Source: Phytophthora quininea (taxonomy: Eukaryota > Oomycota > Peronosporomycetes > Peronosporales > Peronosporaceae). From it: a DNA stretch of 64,000 nt. Below the pieces are notes generated by a model that was not told the origin of the DNA, made no database searches, and saw only the letters and a list, made by a program, of their open reading frames with translations. Where the stretch lies: positions 1-64,000 of the forward strand of contig JAAVTG010000428.1 in the NCBI GenBank assembly GCA_011947345.1, given 5' to 3'. Of the stretch, positions 11,071 to 23,132 are shown piece after piece. Each line of letters starts with the position of its first letter. Position 1 is the stretch's first letter. The position numbers and the translations under genes were made by a program.

Positions 11071-11292
11071 ACTCCATTGGATATTATCCAAGAACACATT
11101 CGCGAATTCTTTTCTTTGGCAATATGTATGGAAACTTTATCCGAAGTGAATCAAGCCGCGGGGTATATATTTTTGAGAGCGCGCAAAACCATAGTAGGCT
11201 TTGAATACGTTTCTCAAAGCCAGGCATCAATTTCTTAGTACCCACCCACAGAAGGTTGGCGACACATACTCCAACTTGGAGTCGTCAACGCG

Positions 11293-12646
11293 CTAAGAGT
11301 TCAAATGATGGGCCAGGCCGAAGTGGCCACGATAAGAGGCCTCGCTCACAGCCTCCGGTTTGCCGATTTTGGGGCAGTTCGAGAGTAGCCGTTTAACCAC
11401 ATGAAGTCGCCCGTTAGATCCCGCTTTCCGCATCGTTATGGCTGTGCACTCCACCATTGGTTTACGAACAACCATTTACAACGTCCAAACGTTCGTTGGT
11501 AGCCGCCAAATCCATCGCCATTTTATTTGCATCCCTCCGACCGAATTCTCGTGCAACCACTTGACGATATCAAGTCGTCCCTGTTGTGCAGCTGAAGCTA
11601 TCGTATCGCTGCGGTCGTGCACTTCACATTTGTGAGGCAACCAGCACATGACTTCCAAGTTTCCGTCAGCTGCAGCAACATCCAGGTTGATACCAGCATA
11701 GCAGTTGGGCTGGTTTTGCCGTCGCCATTTCAGTAATTCAAAATGCTTGGTCGCTGTGTTGGCATCTAATGGTCTGCAGAATCGACATTTACTTCTTGTT
11801 AAGAGTTGATCCTCGTATCTCTTAATTGATTCGTAATTGTGTGGAAAGGAGATCACTCGCAGCTTATATTTTTCTGGAGGTGTGCCTGGAATTTGCGTGA
11901 TGTAGCGAAAGAGATCGATGTTTTGATCAGCACAGTATTGTTCGCATAGCCAGCGAACTGCATCAAGATGTCCGTGTGTCGCTGCTGAGAACATGCAGTT
12001 GGGCAACGGGAAGGCGTAGCGAATTCCATCATCGTACATATACCAGAGGAACCATTGAATCACGGGCAGATGACCACCTTCAGCCGGAGCTTTCAGTCCG
12101 GAATAGCAAGCGTGCTGTTTGCCACGGTTTGCCCCTAGTGATCGTTGACACCCACGTAGTTCGTGGTCAACCATTGCACAAATTCCAGATCTCCGATGCG
12201 CGATCCATCTGCAAGTTCTCTAAAAATGACGTGTGCGTGATCTCTAGGTGCTCCCTCATTGACTAAATGCCAACTGATCTCTACGGGGTCGTCATTTGGT
12301 CTTGGAGCACGACGAATCCAAATAGCTCTCGAGCGTAACCTGACCAAAAGAACTGCGAGAAATACCTTGCACCCAACCGCTTGAGCTGCTCCAAGTCATT
12401 CCGTTTAATGGCATAATGCACAGCCCACAAGTTCTTGTTTTGCCACGAGGTACACGCTCGCTTGGGTAACCAGCGCGCAAGATCCCAGTGCTCATGATCA
12501 ACAGCAATATGAGCGCTTGAGCAACTCCACTCAATATCTCCGGCGTTTGTGTTCTTCTCTAAAAATTGCAGCAGACATAGATGTCTTCCTTGTGCAGCTT
12601 CCTCCACGACGACTTCAGAAATCTTGCGGAATAATCCAACAACCAC
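11293..12646 (-). pseudogene. Ankyrin-repeat protein gene, frame-broken
   Basis: Successive minus-strand frames share the layout of the better preserved ankyrin genes nearby. A 5' part (12646-12281) has AHIAVDHEHWDLARWL and the 'YAIKRNDLEQLKRL' unit. A middle part (12174-11476) has GHLPVIQWFLWY, THGHLDAVRWLCEQYC, NLEVMCWLPHKC and RLDIVKWLHENS. A 3' part (11475-11293) has GRLHVVKRLLSNC and RGHFGLAHHLNS. At least three frame changes separate these parts (about 12290, 12140 and 11480). Ankyrin repeats mediate protein binding; no other domain is visible. Confidence 0.6.
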
Positions 12647-12699
12647 AGCACCACGTCCAGAGTATTCCGACGGATTGCCACTTGCATTGATCTAGAAAA

Positions 12700-13985
12700 A
12701 TCCCAGCGGTAGAAATGCCAGGTCTCGAGAGCTTCATAGCCACATCAAATCCAACAGAGCTGTGGAGTCCACAGAGGTTAATTCACAGGCTCGAGAGAGG
12801 GTCATGTCTTCGATATTGAGCGTCGTAAGTGTGCTCATGGCTGTTGATCATGAGCACTGGGACCTTGCACGCTGGTTATCCAAGCGAGCATGTACCTCAC
12901 AGGAAGAAAATAAATGACTTCATGATGTACCTAGTGCTTAAACAAAACGATTTGGAGCAGGTCAAAATGTTTGACGTAACCAAGTTTCCTTCAGAAGTTG
13001 ACGCCGCAGCACACTCTTTCGATGATGCGTCGTGCTCCAAAGACTATGGAAAGAGATCGTGCGGCACCTACTAAATGGAGGGCTTCAGGAAAGTGTGGAC
13101 ATTGTTTTCTACACCCTCAAAAGGCGTCGCGTGTTGGAGATCTTGCCTTTGTGATATGGTTGGCAACGCATCATCTGGATACAACGGATCCTCATAGGAA
13201 TGATCTCGACTTTATGCAGCAAAAGACACAGCACGATTCAAAACATGCCTGTGGTTCCGGATTGAAAGCACCGGTTGAAGGTGGCCATTTACCTGTTGTT
13301 CGATCATATTCATTAACGGGATTCACGACTATCACCAGCTATCTGACTGTATGTTTTTGGCAGCAACATGCGGGTATCTAGATGTAGTTTGCTGACTGTA
13401 CACTATGAACAACACTCTGGCGATCGAAAAATTAATCTGTTTTGCTATGTAACGCAGACTCCAGGGACCGGAAAGTGTTCTTTCCAGCCATCAACACTTG
13501 TCCATAACTTTTACTTGACACCGATCCCAGGCAGTCTGTACATAGCCCCAAAGCTCACATACATCCCATTGCGTCACCGTGCGGGGCATTGCGAAGCCGA
13601 AAAATGTTGGCAGGACGGACAAGACGGGCACAGCATTGTGAGTTTGCAAATTACTATAAAGGCAAATCGAGGGCTAAGCGTTGACGCACAATTACCAGTA
13701 TAGGACGTGGTGGGTAGTTTTCCTCAAGCCAGTCGTCGATTTATCATGACCACTGGACGAAAAAGGATAAACTTCATAGCCCGATCCTTGCTCCAGATTA
13801 GAGTCATCAGAGCGCTGCGAGTGCAAATAGAGCACCACATTGAAATGTTCATCGTGAGCGGCTTGACCGACGCCCTGTACGAACTTCACCACGTCGAGAT
13901 GCCCACATTTCGCTGCTGCGTCGCCGTCAAGGGGATCCAACCTAAACGCTATAATAGCTGCAGTTTGGAAATGTCACCGCAGTGA
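12700..13985. pseudogene. Relics of further ankyrin gene copies
   Basis: On the plus strand, pieces at 12829-13380 match the 5' part of the adjacent minus-strand ankyrin gene (HAGYPSEHVPHRK, LVLKQNDLEQVKMF, GDLAFVIWLATHHL, APVEGGHLPVV), so this is a diverged inverted copy. On the minus strand, 13940-13692 encodes a C-terminal ankyrin piece (DAAAKCGHLDVVKFVQGVG, AHDEHFNVVLYLHSQRSDD). Neither is open over any useful length. Confidence 0.5.
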
Positions 13986-14122
13986 GATTCACACCATGAG
14001 GTCGTAGATTTGGTGCGAGGCGAAGGGCCCAGCTATGGCGAGTTATACGTTAACGATTCCAAGTTCGGTGCCAAATGTTTTATTGTCATAAGAGTGCAAA
14101 TGCGATGGCTTTACTGCGTCTC

Positions 14123-14544
14123 CTACTCCACCGGGTACTTCTTGTAGAACCAGTCGCGGTACCCCTCCCAGAACTTGTACCTGGGGTCGCTGTGGTTCAC
14201 ACCATTGCGTGCGAAGCCCCACGATACGTAGAGCATGTCGGGCTTCGCGTCGATGCTGTCGTAGTACTTGAAATATTTATCTTTGATCACTCCACGGTCG
14301 ATCTCCCCAACATTTTCTTCACCTGGGTTGTGCTGAGGCCTCTCCTCTCTTCCAGATCAAGTAAGTCTTCGTCGTCGCCGTCGAGGGTTTTGGCGCTTCG
14401 GAGGAATCTCTTTTCAGCTCCGCTTTCGCTGGTGGGATGAGTCTGATCCACAACTGTCGAGTGCTCGACCTTGGTATCCGCCGCCGTGATGGCTCCACAG
14501 GTTGCAAGAGCAACAACTGCCACCAGTAGATATTGCAGACGCAT
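14123..14544 (-). CDS. RxLR-dEER effector paralog 2 (one frame break)
   Basis: Begins with the signal peptide MRLQYLLVAVVALATCGAIT. About 25 residues later come KRFLRS (canonical RxLR) and an acidic stretch ending in LEER (dEER motif). A helical C-terminal domain with a WY-like character follows (STTQVKKMLG, then after the break KDKYFKYYDS ... DPRYKFWEGYRDWFYKKYP) and ends at a TAG (plus 14123-14125). The only lesion is a run of four G near 14305, where the paralog at 10.9 kb has five; it shifts the frame in the C-terminal domain. Reading is otherwise continuous to the stop. Expected to be secreted and host-translocated if expressed. It shares its promoter block with paralog 1. Confidence 0.7.
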
Positions 14545-14625
14545 TCTTCTTCTTAATCAATTGGTGGTGGGAGACTTGAGTGGGCGAAGGAAGATGTGGG
14601 AATGAACAATGGTCGACTCGATGCA
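14220..14625 (-). repeat. Inverted repeat, right arm (effector locus)
   Basis: Reverse-orientation counterpart of 10611-11010, covering the promoter block, signal peptide, RxLR region and start of the C-terminal domain. Confidence 0.7.
14545..14625 (-). promoter_or_regulatory. Effector promoter block of paralog 2
   Basis: Nearly identical to 10611-10690, with TTCATTCCCACATCTTCC as the initiator-like element about 60 bp before the ATG. Confidence 0.5.
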
Positions 14626-15079
14626 AACCACCAGCCTGCGTTCACGAAGCTATGGAGCAAATTGTCTACGAGTGGTGGGAATCATGGGATGCGAAGACGA
14701 AAGCGAAGACACAACAAAGAACCAAACGTGCAGCTGGCATATTAGAGCGGTGATCAATCTACCCACAGCTGCGTGTTCTTGTGAGTGCAACCAAAAAGTG
14801 TTTACGTTTCCTTCACTTACCGTCATTATCACATCTCCAGTTCACATCATAGCTTTCCTATGTCACAATGATTTTGTTGAAAATGCTCGATTGAAGGCCT
14901 CGCAAAGCAATCCAGAGTAATCCAGCTGGTCACGAATATCACGTGACAATTACGCTTTTCTCCCAGCAAGGTTGTTGTAAACTCAATTGCACTATTTTGA
15001 TGTAACCTCGGTAGCTTGGCGCATGATCCAGTATTGACTTTTTTCATCGAGGAAGATAACACGTTTTAGATTTAATGAG
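14626..15079. other. Intergenic
   Basis: About 450 bp of AT-richer DNA between effector paralog 2 and the next ankyrin gene. No gene or repeat recognised. Confidence 0.4.
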
Positions 15080-15998
15080 TTGCCCCGCTGTACGACTTTG
15101 GCGATGAACGCAGCAGCGGCGAATGGGCATTTGGACGTCGTCAAGTGGCTGCACGCGAATCGCCCCGTAGGATGCACGACACTAGCAATGGACGTTGCTG
15201 CGGCAGACCGCGACACGGAAATGGTCAAGTGGCTCATTTCGAATCGATCGGATAGAAGTACGCCTCGTGGCAAATTCCCTAGGAGGATTCTTTATTATAA
15301 ACCGGACGGTACTGACTACGAGGCTCAGCTCTTGAAGATGAGAGCTTGTCGAACGTGTAATCCGTTTTATGCCAGCTCCAACAAGAAGCAATTGAAATTC
15401 CTGAAATGGCTGCGCCAGAGTGAGCCAAGACGCACCAAAGGTATCGACGTGGACGCAGTAGCAGCTGATGGCAACCTGGAAATCTTACAACAAATGCACA
15501 AGTGCTCCAATGCAGCTTGCACGACCGACGCAACGGACGCAGCTGCGGGACTTGGAGGGTTGGATATCGTCGAGTGGTTGCACGAAAATCGTTTGGAGGG
15601 ATGTTCATCGAAGGCGATTGACAAGGCGGCTGCTAACGGTCATCTGGACATCGTGAAATGGTTGTATGCAAAGCGAATGGCGAAATGCACTACGTTGACG
15701 ATGCAGCAAGCCGCAGCCCATGGCCAAACGCACGTGATTAAGTGCCTTCTCTCGAATTGTCCGAGGGTTGGCATCATGCAAGCACTTGGTTATGCTGCAT
15801 ACCACGAACATTTCGGCTTGGCGATTTATTGCACTCTCAGCGTCCCGATGACTGCGACTTTTGGTTGGTGTGGACCATTGACCATTATGATCTGGAGCAT
15901 CGGTCCATGCCGGAGAAAACGGTTCCCTGGAGATCGACGCCTGGCTGAAAAAGAACTGCCCGCTCCCCGATGAAGATGAAGTAGATAACTGGCTTTGA
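15080..15998 (+). pseudogene. Ankyrin-repeat protein, 5' truncated, C-terminus shifted
   Basis: About seven ankyrin-like units are readable: NGHLDVVKWLHANRPVGCTT, RDTEMVKWLISNRSD, then a linker with ACRTCNPFYASSNKKQLKFLKWL, LGGLDIVEWLHENRLEGC, NGHLDIVKWLYAKRMAKC, GQTHVIKCLLSNCP and HEHFGLAIYLHS. Near 15833 the frame changes; the next frames end EIDAWLKKNCPLPDEDEVDN before a TGA at 15996. The N-terminal module found in the sister gene at 16581 is missing, so this copy is a 3' fragment. Intracellular binding function only; no partner can be named. Confidence 0.6.
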
Positions 15999-16580
15999 TT
16001 AACTGTTTAAGGAGACTAGATGTCTAGCTAGGCCAACATTTCGTGTCCAAATGCGAATCGTTGGAGAGCTTGCAGTCGGACCGGTTGGTTTTGACGGCGC
16101 ACAACTTCTTGAATATCCTTCCTATCGAGGCTAACCTCCCCGGCCCGATCGATGAAGAGCTTGACGAGTCTGTACGAATCCAGTGCTGCTCAAATCCCAA
16201 CGAGCCACAACAATCGAGCTGGAAGATGTGGACAATTTCTGAGATTGGTGAACTGAACTTTTGAACTTTACTCTGAGATAAACTTCAGATTCTTAGGAGA
16301 AGAACCTACCGGCGTGGGGGCCTTGCAAGCATGACATGAAGGGTGGTGTGATGGATGAACAGGAAGTTCTACCGGATACCAATCCTTATTTTTGAATGTT
16401 TTACCAACCTTTCGACTGCGTTGGTTTACCATCGTCTATCTCGGAATATGATTTCTGTAGTGCCAGTTACATACAAAGATCACAAATTAGATTTCGTCAC
16501 ACGTCACAGGAACGCATTTATGGAGGAAATGTGTCAGAAACGTGATTGTGAAAACTTGCCATTCCCCTACAGGCAGCAAC
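15999..16580. other. Intergenic
   Basis: About 580 bp between two ankyrin genes on the same strand. No feature recognised. Confidence 0.4.
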
Positions 16581-18601
16581 ATGTTAGCGGTGGTGGCGTT
16601 CGTCCTGCAGCACAAGTGTTCGCGAGGTTCCGACGGGTTCTCAGACATAATTTCCGACTTCCTGGTCCAAGACATCACGATCGCCACGGCGTGCCAATGG
16701 AGTCCGAGCGGATCAACCAGTCTACTCGACTTTGTGTGGACGAGAAGTCTTCGAGATGCCACCGGCAGCTTGTGGAGCTTTGGTAAACTACTGCACACTG
16801 AACGCTATTACTATCGGTGGGAGTTTTCGCGGGCGTTAACATTAGCAGTTCGCAGAGGAGAAGTTTTGATGGTTCATTGGCTACTGCACCATTTTAAAGG
16901 TTCCCCTGTTGCCAGCGATGTCGTTTACGAAGCAGCAAAGGTGGGAACTTGTGGGTGTTGGAGTTACTTGAGAACGGAATTCAGTGGGGCGACTTGATTC
17001 TAGATGAAGAAACTCATAACGGCAGGACTGCATTGGACATTGCTGCTGATCGAGGCCACTGGGATATTGTGAAGTGGTTAGATGAGCGAGTCAGTACAAT
17101 CAACTCGCGAGCGTCGAATGGTCTAGTGGCGAGTTGTGCCTTCAAACAGGGGCAACTGGAAGAACTCAAGTGGGCGATTTCAAGAGGTTTCCGTTCACAG
17201 GATTTGGTTTCTTCGAAGCGCGACAGCGTTGATGATCAAGTGTTAGTGAAGATGTTTCGAGAGTTGGTGGCTGAACGGCTGATTCAGGCTGAAGACATTT
17301 CGGATAGTACGCTGTACGATTTGGCGTTACGTGGTGATCTTGAGCATGTCAAGTGGCTATTCCTCGAGCGAGTGTCTCGACACAATTACGATCTGCAGTA
17401 TGCTTTCGAGTGCACGGTTCAAACCGCTTGTGAATATGGTCATATTCACATGGTGGAGTGGCTTCTTCGTCGCATGAAGGAGCTAGAACTGGTCCATAGT
17501 CCACCGGAAGCGATCTTCGCAGCAGCAAACGGTGGGGACCTGGAGATGGTACAGTGGCTATTCAAATACTACGATCGAAACCAAGTGCAGAACTCAACGT
17601 ACAGCGGCAAGACGCGTCTTTATCCCCTCTCAGCGATGGATGTTGCCGCCGGAAATGGTCACCTGGAAGTACTTCAGTTCTTACATCGAATCGATCTTTC
17701 CTTCCGAAATAAAAGGAAGCATGGCGAGAACCACCATAACCCAGGCTTGTATTGCACGTCGACGGCGATGGATAGCGCTGCTGTTGAAGGTCATTTAGAA
17801 ATCGTCGAGTGGCTACACAAGAACCGCTCTGAAGGCTACTCGGGAGCTGCCATGGACCGTTCTGCTGCGCACGGGCACTTAGAAATTGTAAAGTGGTTTG
17901 ATTCGGTCGGCGCGGAATTCTACTCGACTGCAGGGATGGATGGTGCGGTTGGCTTGTGTCGTCGAGGAGCTCCAAATCATTACCCGCGGGACTTGTCGTC
18001 TCAAGAAGAAAAGCGATTAGCACTGGTAGAGTACATTAAAGAAAAATGTGGAGGGAGTTGTTCGCACGCGATGGATAATGCCGCGGCGAATGGGAACCTG
18101 GACATGATGAGGTGGCTGCATGCGAATACCGACGCTGGATGCTCCACTCGTGCAATGAACATAGCAGCGGAGCAAGGTCGACTCGATATTGTCAAGTGGC
18201 TCCACGAGAACCGCACGGAAGGCTGCACGGCTGCAGCGTTGAATAATGCAGCAGCGCATGGCCACTTGGACGTCGTCAAGTGGCTGGTCAAGAATCGCAG
18301 AGAGGGCTGCAGTATCAAGGCGTTGAATTCCGCATCATTTCACGGACATTTGAGCGTGGTGCGGTGGCTAATTTCCGAGTGCCCCGAGGCTGCCAATTCT
18401 TCGGCAGTGACGATCGCTCTTGTTGCGGGACAGTTTGAAGTGGCTCTGTATCTTCACGCGCTGCAACAAACACTTAGTGACAGCGAAGTGATCAATGTGA
18501 AAATGGATTTGGATCACCCGACAGAGTGGAACCCAGGCTACCACGAGATTCGTGCCTGGTTAGATGCCACATACCCCACTTCCATTCCAGGTAAGGCGTG
18601 A
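16581..18601 (+). CDS. Ankyrin-repeat protein, largest and best preserved of the cluster
   Basis: About 670 codons from ATG 16581 (MLAVVAFVLQHKCSRGSDGF). The N-terminal module (ATACQWSPSGSTSLLDFVW, EVLMVHWLLHHF) also starts the sister genes on the minus strand. About 15 ankyrin units follow, mostly of the form AMDxAAxxGHLxIVxWLHxNRxEGC, with a Cys just after each helix pair; the clearest array is residues 370-620. It ends FEVALYLHALQQ and EIRAWLDATYP, shared with the other copies. One frame break at about 16940, in GGTGGGAAC, separates the first 120 codons from the remaining 550; the long part (16949-18601) is fully open. No signal peptide or membrane segment is seen. Function unknown; likely a protein-binding scaffold. 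Confidence 0.75.
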
Positions 18602-18694
18602 TGTTGGTTCGGATAGAATGACGGAGCGGTAACAAATGACTTGTGTTTGTCTGCAGGAATATAACCTTATGCTACATTTTCTTAACGAAATCAT

Positions 18695-20816
18695 CTACGC
18701 AGCATCTTGCATGGGGTAGTGCTCCTGTAGCCAGACATCGATTTCTTCGTACTCGGTCGCCGATCTTATCCGGGATCTCGAAGTCCAAAACTTAGACACT
18801 TCGTCGTCACTGACAGTTGGACGCTGAGCGTGAAGAAAGAGAACTATCTCAAAGTGCCTGGACCGAACTGCGGCCTCCATGGCCGACGCAGGGGGATTTT
18901 GGCACTTCCCAAACAGCCATTGCACAACACGCAGCCGTCTGTAACAGTCTGCTTGTGGATCACCTCGACCTGCAGCTGATACCAATGCACTCTCTGGATG
19001 ACCTTCCGAACGATTCGCGTAAAGCCATTGCACGACGTGAAGGTGTCCGTTGGCGGCTGCTTCGTTCATCGCCTTGTGTGAGCAGCCTTCTCAGTGATTC
19101 TCGTGGAACCACTTGACTGTGTCGAGCTGGCCAAAACCAGCAGCATCGTCCATAGCTTGGTGCGAGCACCTCGCGTTTATGCTTCGATGGAACCACTTGA
19201 ACAGGTTGAAATTGCCGTTTGGAGCTGCGCGGTCCATGGCGAATGTCGTCCACCCTTCGTGACGATTTAAGGCCAGCCACGAAATTGTAGCTAGCTGATT
19301 ATCAACGAATGTCTTGGCCGTCTTGTGTGCGCAACATGTCCACGAATATATTTTGTGTATATGTAGAAGTGGTGGATCGTGGTAATTGCGTTCTGCTGCT
19401 TTGTCCATTGCGGCAGTTGTGCATCCTTCAGAGCGGTTCAAGTGCAGCCATTTTACTACTTCTAAACGAAAGTTGATTGCAGCCAAATTCATCGCTGCTG
19501 TAGTGCAACCCTCCCCACGGTTTTCATGTAGCCATTTGACAACATCAAGATGCCCAGCCTCGGCAGCTTTGTTCATCGCGCCGTGTGTGCACATTTCTTG
19601 TCGCGCACGGTCCGATCCTCGCGTTCCGCGTTTATTCTGCTGCACAAGATCGAGCTGGTGTAGAAATTCAAGCACGTGAATATATCCGTATCTAGCAGCG
19701 ACGTCCATGATCGCATCCCCTTTCACTTTTCGAGCAACTTCCCTACCCTGTGCGTTCCTCTCACATCTACCGTATTCATCTCTCACGAAAGTAATAATTG
19801 TCAGCCCCGGAAGATGTCATAACCAAATTTGGGCGAGTACTGTTCCCATAGATACTTCACTACCGAAAGTTTCCCACCTTTCACAGCAGCAAACATTGCT
19901 CTCATCGCCTGTCATCTAATATCCAGTCCATCTAGACATACGAACAGCCACTTCATCATTGGAAGTTGTCCATACTCGCTCGCTGCTTGAAGACCTCGGA
20001 CAAGAACGTTCTTAGCGTTGTATGGAGGCCTAGCGCTCGTCTCATCCAGCACATAGTGTGGCACTATCTCTTGTATAAATTCGAGATCTCCGAATTGCGC
20101 CGCTTGGACCACTGAACAACATGCGAACGCAAGTCGAGCGTGACCATCTTTTAGAACACAGCGAAGAATCTCTTTACGCACTTGCCACTCTACGTCCGAA
20201 CACTCCGGAAATACCAACATTTCACATCCCACAGGGAAATTCTTTGAGAGCAGCCATTTGACTTCCTCCAGGTTGTTCTGCACGAATGCTTCGCACACCA
20301 CAGCAGCAGAGCGCTCCTGAATGCGAACTTCTAGCCAATGGACCGCTTCCCAATGTCCGTTGGTAGCCGCAGTAGTTAATACATTTTTTGTCCATTGGAT
20401 TTCATGACTTCGATTTTCCTCCAGCAGCTGGAACAGCCAAATTTGCCCCAGTTTTGGTGCTTCTACCATGACATTTTCCCTGATTGGACAGTCTGGGAAC
20501 TGGTTTAACACCCACTTGACCATCTTGAGGTTAACATGACGAACGGCCTGTTGTAAAACCCGGGAGAACTGCCAACGGAAATACTGGCTTTCAGTATGCA
20601 GTAGTTTAGCGACGCTCCAAAGTCATGTGCTTGATCTCGCAGTCCTCTTTTCCATAGGTAATCCAAAAGTTTGAGCGATCCGGCTGGAGAACGTTGACAG
20701 GCGCAATCTAGCGGCATGTCTTGGACAAGGGAGCCGGAGATAGTGCCAATCACGTGAGCCGCATCGCTGTCAGGAAGTCTGTGGCGAAGGACAAAGCGGA
20801 CGACGCAAAGATACAT
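18695..20816 (-). pseudogene. Ankyrin-repeat protein, minus-strand copy with in-frame stop
   Basis: Starts with the family's N-terminal module (CVVRFVLRHRLPDSDAAHVI, QRSPAGSLKLLDYLWKRGL) at 20816. It continues in a second frame (20523-19912: NGHWEAVHWLEVRIQE, NNLEEVKWLLSKNF) and a third (19786-18695: AGHLDVVKWLHENRGEGCTT, FGQLDTVKWFHENH). At plus 19091-19093 a TGA interrupts the repeat array, and the array resumes in the same frame (NEAAANGHLHVVQWLYANRS) to the common C-terminus EEIDVWLQEHYP. Frame changes occur near 20520 and 19800-19910. It faces the 16.6-kb gene tail to tail. Confidence 0.6.
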
Positions 20817-20976
20817 GTCACTTTCGATGACTGAAGAGGAGTTTGCAAAGATGAAAAATGAAATTATTTTTCTTAATGATATACTTTCATCAAGTGAAAC
20901 AAACTCCTTTTACGCTGGATGTGTTTCCCAACCACTGCAACATTGCGAATTGCTTTTCAGCGGAAGGCGATGCTGG

Positions 20977-22319
20977 TCAGAGAATAAACTCGCAGTGATC
21001 ATACGGGGCATCAAGACGACGCGACTCAACTTGACGGCGATACGTTGCCACCCTGTCCATCGCTGAAGTGGTGCAGCCTTCCGTACAATTGGAATGCAGC
21101 CACAGCACTACCTCGAAATGCCCTCGCGCCGCAGCAAAATCCATCGCAGCAACAGTACAACCTTCGGGTCGATAAGCATGCAGCCACTTGACCAGACTCA
21201 AGTGTCCGCCAGCAGCAGCTGCGTTCATAGCTCCAGAAGTACAGCGGTTATCGTTCGTGCTGGCGCCATGTTTCCGCTCTCGACTGCTGCAAACATCGCT
21301 TCGGATGGACCATTCAACTAGGCCATCGTCTTGAAACGAGTCAGCATCCGCTACACCACAGCCACGTCGTCCAGTCCGCCGGCAACTTTTAGCACGGCAA
21401 CCTGGACAGCTTCGTTCAGTCCATCCTGAGACGCCATCCACTCGAGAAAGTCGATATCTGGGAACCGTGCGGCTTGTTGTCCTGCCACCACCGCCACATC
21501 CGTCAAAGAGAGATGGTCTCCATCCACAAGAAAACTCAAAATCTGACAACGGACTTGCCATTTCCGGTCGGGACCGTCTCGAGCATTTAGGTCTCCAAAC
21601 TCCGGCGACTCGGCCAGTCCAACGGGGAAGTCCTTGAGGCGAATGTCCTTGGCGCCCAACCATTATTGACAGCCCACGTGGCTGCGCTTAAGTTATTCTG
21701 GTTGACCGCAGCTTGTACCAGATGCTTGTCAGTTCGACGGATCTCGGCTGGGATATCAACACGTCTGAGCAGCCAGTGCACGAGGTCCCAATGCCTGCAT
21801 CGAATACACTTTTGTCGCTCCACTCGATATGTCGAGGTGGCTGGACATCTTCCAGCAGTTGCAACACCGACAGGTGACCACAACGCGCTGCCGTCTCCAC
21901 CACATTGGCGTTGATCTGGAGGTCTGAGAACTGTGTCAACAGCCAATTGACCATACGAAAATTGTCGTGGCGGGTTGCGACGCTCATCGAGCGAGGGAAG
22001 ACGAGTGTCTTGTACAGAGGTTCCGTCTGCAGCAGTTTGGCCTTTGCCCAGTGCGGCGAATCTCGCAAACTGCGATCCCAGACAACCGCAAGAGCGAGAA
22101 TTCCTCAACCGCACTGAATGAGCAGGCGTTCCACAAGGACAGATCCGCGATGAGGAAGTTCGACACCACCGTCGAAATGCTGTCGGAGAAGACCGACGGG
22201 GCTTTGTGACGCAGGACGAACCGCACGATCGAAAGCTGAGGCAGTTCCATGGCGACTGTCCGAGGAGGATTCGAAAGTGGTCGACGGCCACCACAGGAAC
22301 ACAACCTTGAGTCATCCAA
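20977..22319 (-). pseudogene. Ankyrin-repeat protein, strongly frame-broken copy
   Basis: The N-terminal module is visible at 22319-22200 (LSIVRFVLRHKAPSVFSDSI). Later frames show NFRMVNWLLTQFSDLQINAN, GHLSVLQLLEDVQ, GHLSLVKWLHAYRPEGCT and GHFEVVLWLHSNCTEGCT. At least four frame changes lie between. It is tandem to the previous copy in the same orientation and shorter in the repeat array. The 3' end lies within 100 bp of 20977. Confidence 0.55.
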
Positions 22320-22360
22320 ATGCGTTTTTCATGTTGGTCATGCTGTAGTCCTCCCTCTCT

Positions 22361-23132
22361 CTACGCTGCCTCGGCCTCTATTTTGGAAGACATGGCACTA
22401 AGTGCTGCCACCGTAAGGGGCGACGCGGCCTTGACAAAGTCACGAGGGATCTTCTCCTCGACTAGGAATGACCGCGCGTGATCAACCGAGATCACGTCGC
22501 CCTTCCCAAGTGCCATAAGCAATAATGATGCCTGTAGAAACGATTTCTTCTTTTCAGGAGCTCCGAAAATGCACTCAGGGTTAGAAGTCTCGCACTGCTG
22601 AGCTCGGTCTTTGCGGACATGAGCCACAGCAGTGACGCCGATGTTGCCTGATGCATCCGCACGACCGAGCAAGTCTTCGACCAAAGTGATGTTCACTTCC
22701 ATCGGGTCGAAGCCGAAGAAGGCGTCGGTGTGGACCAGCGACGCGTCATGCTCGGACTTGTTGTGCTGACTCAACAAGTCGAGAGCGAAGACGTCCGTCA
22801 CTTGAGCCACTTGGGCTGTGGCTTGGTCGTTGGCCATGTTGAAAATGTCCATGATGGCCGATTTGAGCCCCGCCTTGCCAATATCGCGACCAGTTCGAGG
22901 CAGGTAGCCGTGGTTGGCTAACGCGTTGAGTGCCGGGCACGGAGATCGACTAAATACTGCAGTGTTGCCAAATACGCCGGAACCTTCGTCCTCGGATGGC
23001 TTGTAGTACTCGCCGACTTGAAGCTGCTGAATTTCTTGAGTAGCGTCGCCAGTTTTGGAATGTTCCGGCAGAAACCTCAAGAGTTGAGATCGCAGTAACA
23101 ACAGCACAGAGTTGGAAGAAGCGGGAGAGCAT
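22361..23132 (-). CDS. Secreted heme-thiolate peroxidase (chloroperoxidase / Peroxidase_2 family)
   Basis: The family catalyses peroxide-dependent oxidation, halogenation or oxygen transfer using a heme ligated by cysteine. The signature is present: PCPALNALANHGYLPRTGRD with the proximal heme-ligand Cys in the PCP motif, then LLSQHNKSEHDASL with the Glu-His-Asp acid-base region. The C-terminus runs to ISVDHARSFLVEEKIPRDF. The protein starts at plus 23132 with a signal peptide (MLSRFFQLCAVVTAISTLEV, cleaved near VSAG). The signal peptide and the enzyme body lie in neighbouring frames, and the break maps to a run of four A at about 23053 shortly after the cleavage site. About 257 codons in all, usual for the family. 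It stands alone between ankyrin and effector clusters; a secreted oxidative role at the host interface is inference. Confidence 0.8.

Noticed and set aside
11293..22319. A viral origin for the ankyrin genes
   Set aside because: Similar ankyrin arrays are known from large DNA viruses, but no capsid, polymerase or other viral gene is present, and the genes lie among oomycete effectors.
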